Shown here: positions 25,810-34,223 of the stretch, one piece after another
How the letters are laid out: the number at the start of each line of letters is the position of its first letter
Numbering within the stretch: the first letter of the stretch is position 1
Notes under the pieces: model-generated
What the model saw: only the letters and a program-made list of their open reading frames with translations
What the model was told of the DNA's origin: nothing
Databases searched by the model: none
Translations under genes and position numbers: made by a program
From: Hyphomicrobiales bacterium
GTDB lineage: Bacteria; Pseudomonadota; Alphaproteobacteria; Rhizobiales; Rhizobiaceae
Length of the DNA: 64,000 nucleotides
Reading direction: 5' to 3'
NCBI GenBank assembly: GCA_900465665.1
Contig: UBJO01000049.1
Span: forward strand, 186,001 to 250,000

Positions 25810-27030
25810 GTGAACGAGACCCCAAAACCCAATTCATTCCGCTCTGGTCCCGATGAGGATGGCCGCTTCGGCATTTACGGCGGCCGCTTCGTCGCCGAAA
25901 CGCTGATGCCGCTGATCCTGGAACTGCAGGACGAGTGGGACAAGGCCAAGACCGATCCGGAATTCCAGGCGGAGTTGAAGCATCTTGGCACGCATTATAT
26001 CGGCCGCCCGAGCCCGCTCTATTTCGCCGAGCGCCTGACCGCCGAACTCGGCGGCGCCAAGATCTATTTCAAGCGCGAAGAGCTGAACCACACCGGTTCG
26101 CACAAGATCAACAACTGCATCGGCCAGATACTGCTGGCCAAGCGCATGGGCAAGACCCGCATCATCGCCGAAACCGGTGCCGGCCAGCACGGCGTTGCCT
26201 CGGCAACTGTTGCCGCCCGTTTCGGTCTTCCCTGCGTCGTCTACATGGGCGCGACCGATGTCGAGCGCCAGGCGCCGAACGTGTTCCGCATGAAGCTCCT
26301 GGGCGCCGAAGTGAAGCCGGTCACCGCCGGCCACGGCACGCTGAAGGACGCCATGAACGAGGCGCTGCGCGACTGGGTTACCAATGTCGACGACACCTAT
26401 TACCTGATCGGCACGGCCGCCGGCCCGCATCCCTATCCCGAAATGGTCCGCGATTTCCAGGCCGTGATCGGCGCCGAAGCCAAGGAGCAGATGCTCGAAG
26501 CCGAAGGCCGTCTGCCGGATCTCGTGGTCGCGGCCGTCGGTGGCGGCTCGAATGCGATCGGTATCTTCCATTCGTTCCTGGATGACGCCAGCGTCAAGAT
26601 CGTCGGCGTCGAAGCCGGCGGCAAGGGCCTTCAGGGCGACGAGCATTGCGCGTCGATCACCGCGGGCTCGCCCGGCGTTCTCCACGGCAACCGCACCTAT
26701 CTGCTGCAGGATAGCGACGGCCAGATCAAGGAAGGCCATTCGATTTCGGCCGGTCTCGATTATCCCGGCATCGGCCCCGAGCACTCCTATCTGAACGATA
26801 TCGGCCGCGTCGAATACGTGCCGATCATGGACCACGAAGCGCTCGAAGCCTTCCAGACGCTGACGCGCCTCGAGGGCATCATCCCGGCGCTCGAGCCCTC
26901 GCACGCGCTGGCTGAAGTCATCAAGCGCGCGCCGAAGATGGGCAAGGATGAGATCATCCTGATGAACCTGTCCGGTCGCGGCGACAAGGACATCTTCACC
27001 GTCGGCAAGATTCTGGGAATGGGTGCATAA
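25810..27030 (+). CDS. trpB: Tryptophan synthase beta chain
   Basis: PLP enzyme that condenses indole with serine; 406 residues. The PLP lysine is in HTGSHKINN near residue 95, the tunnel and catalytic Glu region in AETGAGQHG, and the phosphate loop in GGGSNAIG. The start is GTG at 25810 with GGGAG six bases upstream; a TTG at 25804 is less well placed. It precedes trpA by 3 bp. Confidence 0.97.
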   Translation: MNETPKPNSFRSGPDEDGRFGIYGGRFVAETLMPLILELQDEWDKAKTDPEFQAELKHLGTHYIGRPSPLYFAERLTAELGGAKIYFKREELNHTGSHKINNCIGQILLAKRMGKTRIIAETGAGQHGVASATVAARFGLPCVVYMGATDVERQAPNVFRMKLLGAEVKPVTAGHGTLKDAMNEALRDWVTNVDDTYYLIGTAAGPHPYPEMVRDFQAVIGAEAKEQMLEAEGRLPDLVVAAVGGGSNAIGIFHSFLDDASVKIVGVEAGGKGLQGDEHCASITAGSPGVLHGNRTYLLQDSDGQIKEGHSISAGLDYPGIGPEHSYLNDIGRVEYVPIMDHEALEAFQTLTRLEGIIPALEPSHALAEVIKRAPKMGKDEIILMNLSGRGDKDIFTVGKILGMGA

Positions 27031-27033
27031 GTC

Positions 27034-27873
27034 ATGACCGCACGTATGGACAAACGCTTTGCCGCTCTGAAGGCAGAAGGCCGCCCGGCGCTGGTCACCT
27101 ATTTCATGGGCGGTGATCCCGATTACGACACCTCGCTCGGCATCATGAAGGCGCTGCCCGAAGCAGGTTCCGATATCATCGAGCTCGGCATGCCCTTCTC
27201 CGATCCGATGGCCGATGGCCCGGCGATCCAGATGGCCGGTCAGCGCGCGCTGAAGGCCGGACAGACGCTGAAGAAGACGCTGCAGCTCGCAGCCGATTTC
27301 CGCAAGACCGACAACGATACGCCGATCGTTCTGATGGGTTACTACAACCCGATCTATGTGCACGGCGTCGAACAGTTTCTCGGCGACGCGCTGGAAGCAG
27401 GTATTGACGGCCTGATCGTGGTCGACCTGCCGCCGGAGATGGATGACGAGCTCTGCATCCCGGCGCTGCGCAAGGGCATCAATTTCATTCGGCTCGCCAC
27501 CCCGACCACCGATGAAAAGCGTCTGCCGGTCGTTCTGAAGAACACCTCCGGCTTTGTCTATTATGTCTCGATGAACGGCATCACCGGCTCGGCGCTGCCG
27601 GATCCGACGCTGGTCGCCGGCGCCGTCAAGCGCATCAAGAACCACACCGATCTGCCTGTCTGCGTCGGCTTCGGCGTCAAGACGGCCGACCATGCGAAGG
27701 TCATCGGCGCGTCCGCCGATGGCGTCGTCGTCGGCACGGCAATCGTCAATCAGGTAGCCCTCAGCCTGACCAAGGACGGCAAGGCGACAGCCGATACCGT
27801 ACAGGCTGTCGCAACGCTCGTTCGCGGGCTGTCATCGGGAACACGTTCGGCGCGCCTTGTTGCTGCCGAATAG
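27034..27873 (+). CDS. trpA: Tryptophan synthase alpha chain
   Basis: Cleaves indole-3-glycerol phosphate to indole for channeling to TrpB; 279 residues. Catalytic Glu is in IELGMPFSDPMADGPAIQ near residue 50 and catalytic Asp in VVDLPPEM; the phosphate-binding loop is GFGVKTADHA. Typical TIM-barrel length. It is followed after 39 bp by accD. Confidence 0.97.
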   Translation: MTARMDKRFAALKAEGRPALVTYFMGGDPDYDTSLGIMKALPEAGSDIIELGMPFSDPMADGPAIQMAGQRALKAGQTLKKTLQLAADFRKTDNDTPIVLMGYYNPIYVHGVEQFLGDALEAGIDGLIVVDLPPEMDDELCIPALRKGINFIRLATPTTDEKRLPVVLKNTSGFVYYVSMNGITGSALPDPTLVAGAVKRIKNHTDLPVCVGFGVKTADHAKVIGASADGVVVGTAIVNQVALSLTKDGKATADTVQAVATLVRGLSSGTRSARLVAAE

Positions 27874-27912
27874 TTTTCCCACATTGGCAAGAGTTAATCA
27901 GGAGTTTTCGAC

Positions 27913-28815
27913 TTGAACTGGATCACCAACTACGTTCGCCCCCGCATCAATTCCATGCTGGGCCGCCGCGAAGTGCCGGAGAACCTCTGGATCAAGTGCC
28001 CGGAAACGGGCGAAATGGTCTTCCATAAGGATCTCGAAGACAACAAGTGGGTCATCCCTGCTTCCGGCTATCACATGAAGATGCCGGCCAAGGCTCGTCT
28101 CACCGATCTCTTCGACGACGGCGCCTATGAAGCGCTGATCCAGCCGAAGGTCGCCCAGGATCCGCTGAAGTTCCGCGATTCCAAGAAGTACACGGACCGC
28201 CTGCGCGATAGCCGCATCAAGACCGACCAGGAAGACACGATCGTTGCCGGCGTCGGCAAGGTTCGCGGCCTGAAGCTCGTCGCCGTCGTGCACGAGTTCA
28301 ACTTCATGGGTGGCTCGCTCGGCATCGCCGCCGGCGAAGCGATCGTCAAGGCCTTCGAGCGTGCCATCGCCGAGAAGTGCCCGCTCGTCATGTTCCCGGC
28401 ATCGGGCGGCGCCCGCATGCAGGAAGGCATTCTGTCGCTGATGCAGCTGCCGCGCACCACCGTTGCCGTTGACATGCTGAAGGAAGCCGGCCAGCCATAC
28501 ATCGTCGTGCTGACAAACCCGACGACCGGCGGCGTCACCGCCTCCTACGCCATGCTCGGCGATATCCACATGGCTGAGCCCGGCGCCGAAATCTGCTTTG
28601 CAGGCAAGCGCGTCATCGAGCAGACCATTCGCGAAAAGCTGCCGGAAGGCTTCCAGACGTCGGAATACCTGCTTGAGCACGGCATGGTCGACATGGTCGT
28701 CAAGCGCCATGACATTCCCGACACGCTCGCGCGTGTCCTGAAGATCCTGACGAAGAAGCCGGCTGCCGTTGCCAACGAAAACACCGGCACGCTTGCGATC
28801 GCCGCAAGCGCCTGA
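27913..28815 (+). CDS. accD: Acetyl-CoA carboxylase carboxyltransferase subunit beta
   Basis: Beta subunit of the carboxyltransferase that makes malonyl-CoA for fatty acids; 300 residues. The crotonase-like core is normal (GGSLGIAAGEAIVKAFE, PASGGARMQEG, NPTTGGVTASYA). The N-terminal zinc ribbon is degenerate: only one Cys remains (LWIKCPETGEMVF, then VIPASGYHMK) where four are usual. The start is TTG at 27913 with AGGAG eight bases upstream. Placement between trpA and folC is conserved in many proteobacteria. Confidence 0.95.
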   Translation: MNWITNYVRPRINSMLGRREVPENLWIKCPETGEMVFHKDLEDNKWVIPASGYHMKMPAKARLTDLFDDGAYEALIQPKVAQDPLKFRDSKKYTDRLRDSRIKTDQEDTIVAGVGKVRGLKLVAVVHEFNFMGGSLGIAAGEAIVKAFERAIAEKCPLVMFPASGGARMQEGILSLMQLPRTTVAVDMLKEAGQPYIVVLTNPTTGGVTASYAMLGDIHMAEPGAEICFAGKRVIEQTIREKLPEGFQTSEYLLEHGMVDMVVKRHDIPDTLARVLKILTKKPAAVANENTGTLAIAASA

Positions 28816-28842
28816 CCGCAAACATCACAGGCGGGTTGAGCG

Positions 28843-30195
28843 ATGATACCCAGAGGTCAGACCGCGGTGAGCGAAGCAGCACAGGAAATCGACAAGCTCA
28901 TGGGGTTGCACCCCAAGGGCTTCGATCTGTCACTGGATCGCATTACCCGCCTGCTTGCCGTTCTCGGCGATCCGCAAAAGAAGCTGCCGCCGGTCATCCA
29001 TGTGGCGGGCACCAACGGCAAGGGCTCCGTCACCGCCTTCTGCCGCGCGCTTCTGGAAGCGGGCGGCTATAGCGCCCACGTCCACACCTCGCCGCATCTC
29101 GTCAATTGGCACGAGCGCTACCGCATCGGCGTCGAAGGCGGCCGCGGAAAGCTCGTCGATGACGCGGTCTTTGCCGATGCGCTGCGCCGTGTCGCTGCCG
29201 CCAATGCGGGCCAGAAGATCACCGTCTTCGAAATCCTGACGGCGGTCACCTTCATCCTGTTCTCCGAGCATCCGGCCGACGCGGCCATCATCGAGGTCGG
29301 CCTTGGCGGCCGTTTCGATGCCACCAACGTCATTTCCGATCCCGCCGTCTCGGTCATCATGCCGATCTCGCTCGATCATCAGCCCTATCTTGGCGACAGC
29401 GTCGAACTGATCGCCGCCGAAAAGGCCGGCATCATGAAGCGCAAGCGCCCAGTCGTTATCGGCAAGCAGGAATATGATGCGGCACTCGACGTGCTGATCT
29501 CCACCGCCGAGCGTCTCGGTTGCCCGACCGCAGCATTTGGCCAGGATTTCATGGCGCATGAGGAATACGGCCGGCTTGTCTATCAGGACGAATTCGGCCT
29601 CGCCGACCTGCCGCTGCCGAGGCTCCCCGGCCGCCACCAATATGCCAATGCTGCAGCCGCCATCCGCGCCGTCAAGGCCGCGGGCTTCACCGTCACCGAA
29701 GCGATGATGGAAAAGGCGATGGCTTCGGTCGAGTGGCCGGGCCGTTTGCAGAAGCTGAGCGACGGCAATCTGATGGCAAGCGCGCCCTCAGGTGCGGAGA
29801 TCTGGGTCGATGGCGGTCATAATCCCGGTGCCGGCGAAGTTATCGCCGAAGCCATGGCCAATTTCGAGGAAAAGCAGCCGCGCCCGCTCTTCCTCATTAT
29901 CGGCATGATCAACACCAAGGACCCGATCGGCTATTTCAACGCCTTCAAGGGGCTGGCGGAAAAGGTTTATTGCGTGCCCATTCGCGGCAGCGATGCGATG
30001 ATCGACCCCGTCATCCTCGCCAACGCCGCCTATGACGCCGGTCTTGTCGCCGAGCCAATGTCCACGGTCGGCGATGCACTGGAAGCGATCCGGGACACCG
30101 CCTTCGAGCGGGAACAGCCGCCACGCATCCTGATCGGCGGATCGCTCTATCTGGTTGGCGACGTGCTTGCCGACAATGGCACTCCGCCCAAATGA
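28843..30195 (+). CDS. folC: Bifunctional folylpolyglutamate synthase / dihydrofolate synthase
   Basis: Adds glutamate to dihydropteroate and extends polyglutamate tails on folates; 450 residues. ATP-binding motif VAGTNGKGS is near residue 50, followed by HTSPHLVNWHERYRI and EVGLGGRFDATNV, then a C-terminal Mur-ligase domain with WVDGGHNPGAGEV. ATG at 28843 is taken; GTG at 28867 would remove eight residues. It ends the trp-acc operon, facing trxA across a bidirectional terminator. Confidence 0.94.
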   Translation: MIPRGQTAVSEAAQEIDKLMGLHPKGFDLSLDRITRLLAVLGDPQKKLPPVIHVAGTNGKGSVTAFCRALLEAGGYSAHVHTSPHLVNWHERYRIGVEGGRGKLVDDAVFADALRRVAAANAGQKITVFEILTAVTFILFSEHPADAAIIEVGLGGRFDATNVISDPAVSVIMPISLDHQPYLGDSVELIAAEKAGIMKRKRPVVIGKQEYDAALDVLISTAERLGCPTAAFGQDFMAHEEYGRLVYQDEFGLADLPLPRLPGRHQYANAAAAIRAVKAAGFTVTEAMMEKAMASVEWPGRLQKLSDGNLMASAPSGAEIWVDGGHNPGAGEVIAEAMANFEEKQPRPLFLIIGMINTKDPIGYFNAFKGLAEKVYCVPIRGSDAMIDPVILANAAYDAGLVAEPMSTVGDALEAIRDTAFEREQPPRILIGGSLYLVGDVLADNGTPPK

Positions 30196-30223
30196 GACGC
30201 TGACCAAATTGGAAGCTGAAATG

Positions 30224-30253
30224 AAAAAAGCCCGGCATCGACCGGGCTTTCTT
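30224..30253. terminator. Bidirectional terminator between folC and trxA
   Basis: 9 bp stem AAAGCCCGG / CCGGGCTTT with a 6-nt loop, flanked by an A-run on the left and T-rich sequence on the right, so it can act for both convergent genes. Confidence 0.8.
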
Positions 30254-30273
30254 CATTCTATCGTCCTGAAAAA

Positions 30274-30594
30274 TCAGGCTGCGCTGGAAATCCAGCTCGA
30301 AAGAGCGGTCTTTGGAGCAGCGCCAACCTTGATGTCGGCCACTTCGCCGGCCTTGAACATGGCAAGCGTCGGGATCGAGCGCACACCGAACTGGGCGGCC
30401 AGCTCGGGATTTTCGTCGATGTTGAGCTTGGCGACCTTTACCTTGCCCTGGAACTCGACGGCGAGTTCTTCGAGGCTCGGAGCGATCATCTTGCACGGGC
30501 CGCACCATTCAGCCCAGAAATCGACAACGACGGGTTCTGCGGATTCCAGAACTTCAGCCTGGAAATTATTGATATCGACTTTCACGGTAGCCAT
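30274..30594 (-). CDS. trxA: Thioredoxin
   Basis: Cytosolic dithiol-disulfide oxidoreductase, 106 residues. The active site WCGPCK is at residues 30-35 and the cis-Pro region reads VRSIPTLAMF. The ATG follows AAAGGAG. It lies 74 bp downstream of addA on the same strand, so it may share that transcript or use its own promoter. Confidence 0.97.
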   Translation of the reverse strand: MATVKVDINNFQAEVLESAEPVVVDFWAEWCGPCKMIAPSLEELAVEFQGKVKVAKLNIDENPELAAQFGVRSIPTLAMFKAGEVADIKVGAAPKTALSSWISSAA

Positions 30595-30668
30595 AAGGCC
30601 GCTCCTTTAAAGGATTCCTGTTGAAGCACATGTGATGGTGCGCCGGCGGGATTTCAATGACCGGTATT

Positions 30669-33600
30669 TCACTTTGTTTTGAGCTGTGCAAGCGCCAATG
30701 CCATGGCCTCGGGCGTCAGCGTGTGCACGGAGCCGTTCTCGGTATAGACGAGCACGCAATCGATCCGCTTGCCGGGATAGAGCGGCGCCATGATCGTCTC
30801 GTAGATGGCAAGCTGCGCCCGATGCGCGAAGGGAATGGCCGCAGCCGTCTCCGGCGGCACGCGATTGGTCTTGTAATCGAGGATGACCACCCGGTCGTCG
30901 AGCACCGCCAGCCGGTCGACGCGGCCCGAGACCGCGTAATCGCGCCCGTCGAGCGTAAGCGTCCCCATGATCGACACTTCGGCCTGTGCATGGGCCTCGA
31001 ACACCGGCTGCAGATCCGGTACGTCCAATAGTTTCAGAACCGAATCGATCAGCCTGTCGCGCTCGTCCTGCGGCCAGAAGCGTGCGGCGCGCTCGGCATA
31101 GCGCCTTGCCGCGTCCGCGCGCTCCGCCAGCGGTATCTCGGGCAAGGTCTGCAGCATCCGGTGCAAAAGCCGGCCTTTTTGCAGCGCCCGATCGGATTTC
31201 GGCTTGTCTGTAAACAGCGGCGAGGCCACGAGAAGATTGTCTGCCTCCTCGTCGATGATCGTTCCGGCTCCGGAAGGGCTCAGCGGGCGAGGGAGCTTCT
31301 TTTGTGGTGGCAGCGGGCGATTGAGGTCGAACGGCAGCGCGTCGCGGGCAGCAGCCTGCTCGACATGGTCGGCGCGCTCGAACATCCGCTCCATCGTCGG
31401 CACGCGCCATTCGACACCCTGCCAGTCGCCATCGGGCCCGGAGAAGGTGGCGGCTTCGACATGCGGATGGCTGTCGTCCATCGCAGCCGTTATCATCGCA
31501 TGCCAGGTATCGGTATTGAGCCGCACGCCCCTGTAGCCGCAGACGATCAGCTGATCGGCCGCGCGCGTCATCGCCACGTAGAGAAGCCGGCGATATTCCT
31601 CTTCCGCCAGCACCTGGATACGCGCGGCGTCGGCCTGCGTCAGCGAATTGCTGAGATCGCCGAGCGGCACCCAGACCGGCAGCGGCGGTCGCTCGCCGCT
31701 TTGCTCCAGCAGCCGCAGTTTCGGCATATGCGAAGACGTGAACGCTTTCGAGCCGCCATCGACCAGAAACACGATCGGCGCCTCAAGCCCCTTCGAGGCG
31801 TGCACGGTCATGATCCGAACTTCGTTGCGGCCCTTGTCCTGCTCGCGCTTGACGACCGGAGCCTCGAGCTCGAGCGTCGAGATGAAGGACTGCAGGCCGG
31901 GCAGGGCGGCGGTCTCGTGGTCGAGCGTGAAGGTGAGAAACTCGTCCAGAATATCGCTCGCCTCGGTCCCCAGCCGCGCCAGAAACTGTCGCCGACCACC
32001 ATGGACCCCAAGCACCCGGGCATAGAAGTCGTGAACCGGAAGGCTTTTCGATTCCTCGAGAAACAGCCGCAGTCGCTGCACCACCGCGCCAAGGCGTTCA
32101 TTGCCATCCGCCGCATAGGCCTGCAGATGCGCCCACACGCTTTGGCCGTCGCCACGCATCGCCGCCACGGCGAAGATGTCGTCTTCGTTGAGATCAAAGA
32201 GCGGGCTCTTCATCACGGCGGCCAGCGAAAGGTCGTCTTCCGGCAAGAGCAGAAAGCGACCCAGCGCAACCAGATCCTGGATCGCGATATGGCTGGTCAG
32301 CCGCAGACGGTCGGCGCCCGCAACGGGAATATTACCGCGCCGTTTCAAAGCGCGCGTGAGCGCATTAACGAAGGCATCGCGCTTGCGCACGAGGACCAGA
32401 ATATCGCCGGCCTCGATCAGCCGCTCCTTGCCCTTCTCGATGATCGTCTTCTTGCCGACCATCATGTCGATCGTATGCGCCATGCGCCGCGCCAGAATGG
32501 CGGCGGGTGCGCTTTCCGGCGTCGCGTCGAACGGCGCCGTCCAGTCCTCGTCCTTGATCGCGACTTCAGGCGCAATCATCTCCCACAGGTCGACGGCGCC
32601 GGGGTGGCCGATACGGTTGGAGCGATGCACCACCGGCTCTCCACCGGCGCTCAAGCCGCGCGCATTGTCTGGCGGCGTGAAGATGTGGTCGACGGCGGCA
32701 AGCACGTCGGAGGTCGACCGGAACGAGAGCGGCAATCGAACCGAGGAGAAATCCCGACCGCTCCGCGATACACGCTGCCGCGTGCGCCGGCTTTCTTCCG
32801 AGAAACGTTCGGGCCGCGCACCCTGAAACGAATAGATCGACTGCTTCTCGTCGCCCACCGCAAACAGCGTGCGCACCACGTCGCGCGCGCTTTCGCCGGA
32901 GAAGAAATCCTCCGCCAGCGATTGGATCACGCTCCACTGGATCGGGCTGGTATCCTGCGCCTCGTCGACGAGAATGTGGTCGATACCCTGATCCAGCTTG
33001 TAGTGGATCCATGGCCCGACATCGCTTTTGTTCAGAAGATCGGCGGTGCGGGTAATCAGATCCTCGAAGTCGAGCTGGCTACGCTGCTTCTTGAGATCGT
33101 CGTAGTCCCGATTGAGTCTGTCGGCGAGCACAAGGGCAGCGCGTGTGGCGTCGAACATCCGCACGATCTTAAGCCGGTCCCGGCAGGCGATCACATGCGC
33201 GCGTGCCGCGGCAATGGCGTCGGTAAGCTCCGGCGCCTGGGCGAGCATCGCCTTCACGGTGAACTGCCCATCCGCTTTCGGTTCGCCCTTGGCGGTGAGA
33301 AAGATCTTTTCCAGTGTCGGAATCCGGCGAAGGATGTCCGTTTCCCGCACCACGTTCTTCAGCGCTGAAGCGACTTCCTGCGCCTTGGCCCCGCCCTTGC
33401 TGTCCGCGAGCTCCAGATAGAGGCTGAGCGTACCGCCAGCCAAGCCGGGCAGCGGCCAGTATTGCCCGGCGATCGCAAGCTCGGTGTCGTCTTCTGCAAG
33501 CCCGAGCTCCGCCCGCAAGACGTTGTCGAGGCCGCCATTCCGGTCGGCGGCCTGGGTGAAAGCCTTGATCGCATTGCGGTTTGCAACGATCTCGCCAAGC

Positions 33601-34223
33601 AGCGTTTCCAGCCCGGATTCGTCGCCGAGGTTGAGGACATAGGAGAAGGCGTCCGCCAGCGCCTTGTCTTCCTCGGGCGTCGTCGCCGTCAGCAGCGAGC
33701 GCCGCGCGTCGGCAAGCAGCGTCGCGGCTGCCCGGTCGTCGAGCACGGAAAAGTGCCCGGCCACGTTCGCTTCCAGCGGAAACTGATGCAGCAGCGCTTC
33801 GCAAAAGGCGTGGATGGTCTGGATCTTCAGCCCGCCCGGGGTCTCCAGCGCCTTGGCAAAAAGCCTGCGCGCCTCCGCGAGCTTGAGGAAGTCAGGCGGC
33901 GTTCCCTCGATCTGGGCAATGCGGCGGCTGAGTTCCTCGTCCGAAAGCACAGCCCATTCGGCCAGCCGATCGAACACGCGGTTCGACATCTCGGAGGCCG
34001 CCGCCTTCGTATAGGTCAGGCACAGGATCGCCGAGGGCCGCGCACCTGATAGCAGCAGCCGGATCACCCGTTGCGTCAGGACGTGCGTCTTTCCCGATCC
34101 GGCATTGGCCGAAACCCAGGCCGATCGACGCGGATCGGATGCGATCGATTGCTGCACCGTCGTCCAGCTGGTCCAGTCGTGGGGGTCGTCGCCCTCGGGC
34201 AGTGCCGTTTCGTCACTCATCAT
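30669..34223 (-). CDS. addA: Double-strand break repair helicase-nuclease AddA
   Basis: UvrD-like superfamily 1A helicase fused to a C-terminal nuclease; with AddB it resects DNA ends and loads RecA at Chi-like sites. 1184 residues. Walker A lies in SANAGSGKTHVLTQ near residue 40, Walker B in ILVDEAQDTSPIQW, and further SF1 motifs in IYSFQGARPERF and VHASKGLEAPIVFL. The RecB-type nuclease shows GRVDRL...VILDYKT near the end. ATG at 34223 follows GAGG and overlaps the addB 3' end by 11 bp. Confidence 0.96.
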   Translation of the reverse strand: MMSDETALPEGDDPHDWTSWTTVQQSIASDPRRSAWVSANAGSGKTHVLTQRVIRLLLSGARPSAILCLTYTKAAASEMSNRVFDRLAEWAVLSDEELSRRIAQIEGTPPDFLKLAEARRLFAKALETPGGLKIQTIHAFCEALLHQFPLEANVAGHFSVLDDRAAATLLADARRSLLTATTPEEDKALADAFSYVLNLGDESGLETLLGEIVANRNAIKAFTQAADRNGGLDNVLRAELGLAEDDTELAIAGQYWPLPGLAGGTLSLYLELADSKGGAKAQEVASALKNVVRETDILRRIPTLEKIFLTAKGEPKADGQFTVKAMLAQAPELTDAIAAARAHVIACRDRLKIVRMFDATRAALVLADRLNRDYDDLKKQRSQLDFEDLITRTADLLNKSDVGPWIHYKLDQGIDHILVDEAQDTSPIQWSVIQSLAEDFFSGESARDVVRTLFAVGDEKQSIYSFQGARPERFSEESRRTRQRVSRSGRDFSSVRLPLSFRSTSDVLAAVDHIFTPPDNARGLSAGGEPVVHRSNRIGHPGAVDLWEMIAPEVAIKDEDWTAPFDATPESAPAAILARRMAHTIDMMVGKKTIIEKGKERLIEAGDILVLVRKRDAFVNALTRALKRRGNIPVAGADRLRLTSHIAIQDLVALGRFLLLPEDDLSLAAVMKSPLFDLNEDDIFAVAAMRGDGQSVWAHLQAYAADGNERLGAVVQRLRLFLEESKSLPVHDFYARVLGVHGGRRQFLARLGTEASDILDEFLTFTLDHETAALPGLQSFISTLELEAPVVKREQDKGRNEVRIMTVHASKGLEAPIVFLVDGGSKAFTSSHMPKLRLLEQSGERPPLPVWVPLGDLSNSLTQADAARIQVLAEEEYRRLLYVAMTRAADQLIVCGYRGVRLNTDTWHAMITAAMDDSHPHVEAATFSGPDGDWQGVEWRVPTMERMFERADHVEQAAARDALPFDLNRPLPPQKKLPRPLSPSGAGTIIDEEADNLLVASPLFTDKPKSDRALQKGRLLHRMLQTLPEIPLAERADAARRYAERAARFWPQDERDRLIDSVLKLLDVPDLQPVFEAHAQAEVSIMGTLTLDGRDYAVSGRVDRLAVLDDRVVILDYKTNRVPPETAAAIPFAHRAQLAIYETIMAPLYPGKRIDCVLVYTENGSVHTLTPEAMALALAQLKTK

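Noticed and set aside
31161..33368. 735-codon open frame antisense to addA (and similar 587-, 619- and 770-codon frames opposite addB, trpBA and hslVU)
   Set aside because: These are shadows: high-GC coding DNA rarely has stops in the antisense frame. Their translations are Arg/Asp/Val-rich with no recognisable domains, and the sense genes are certain.
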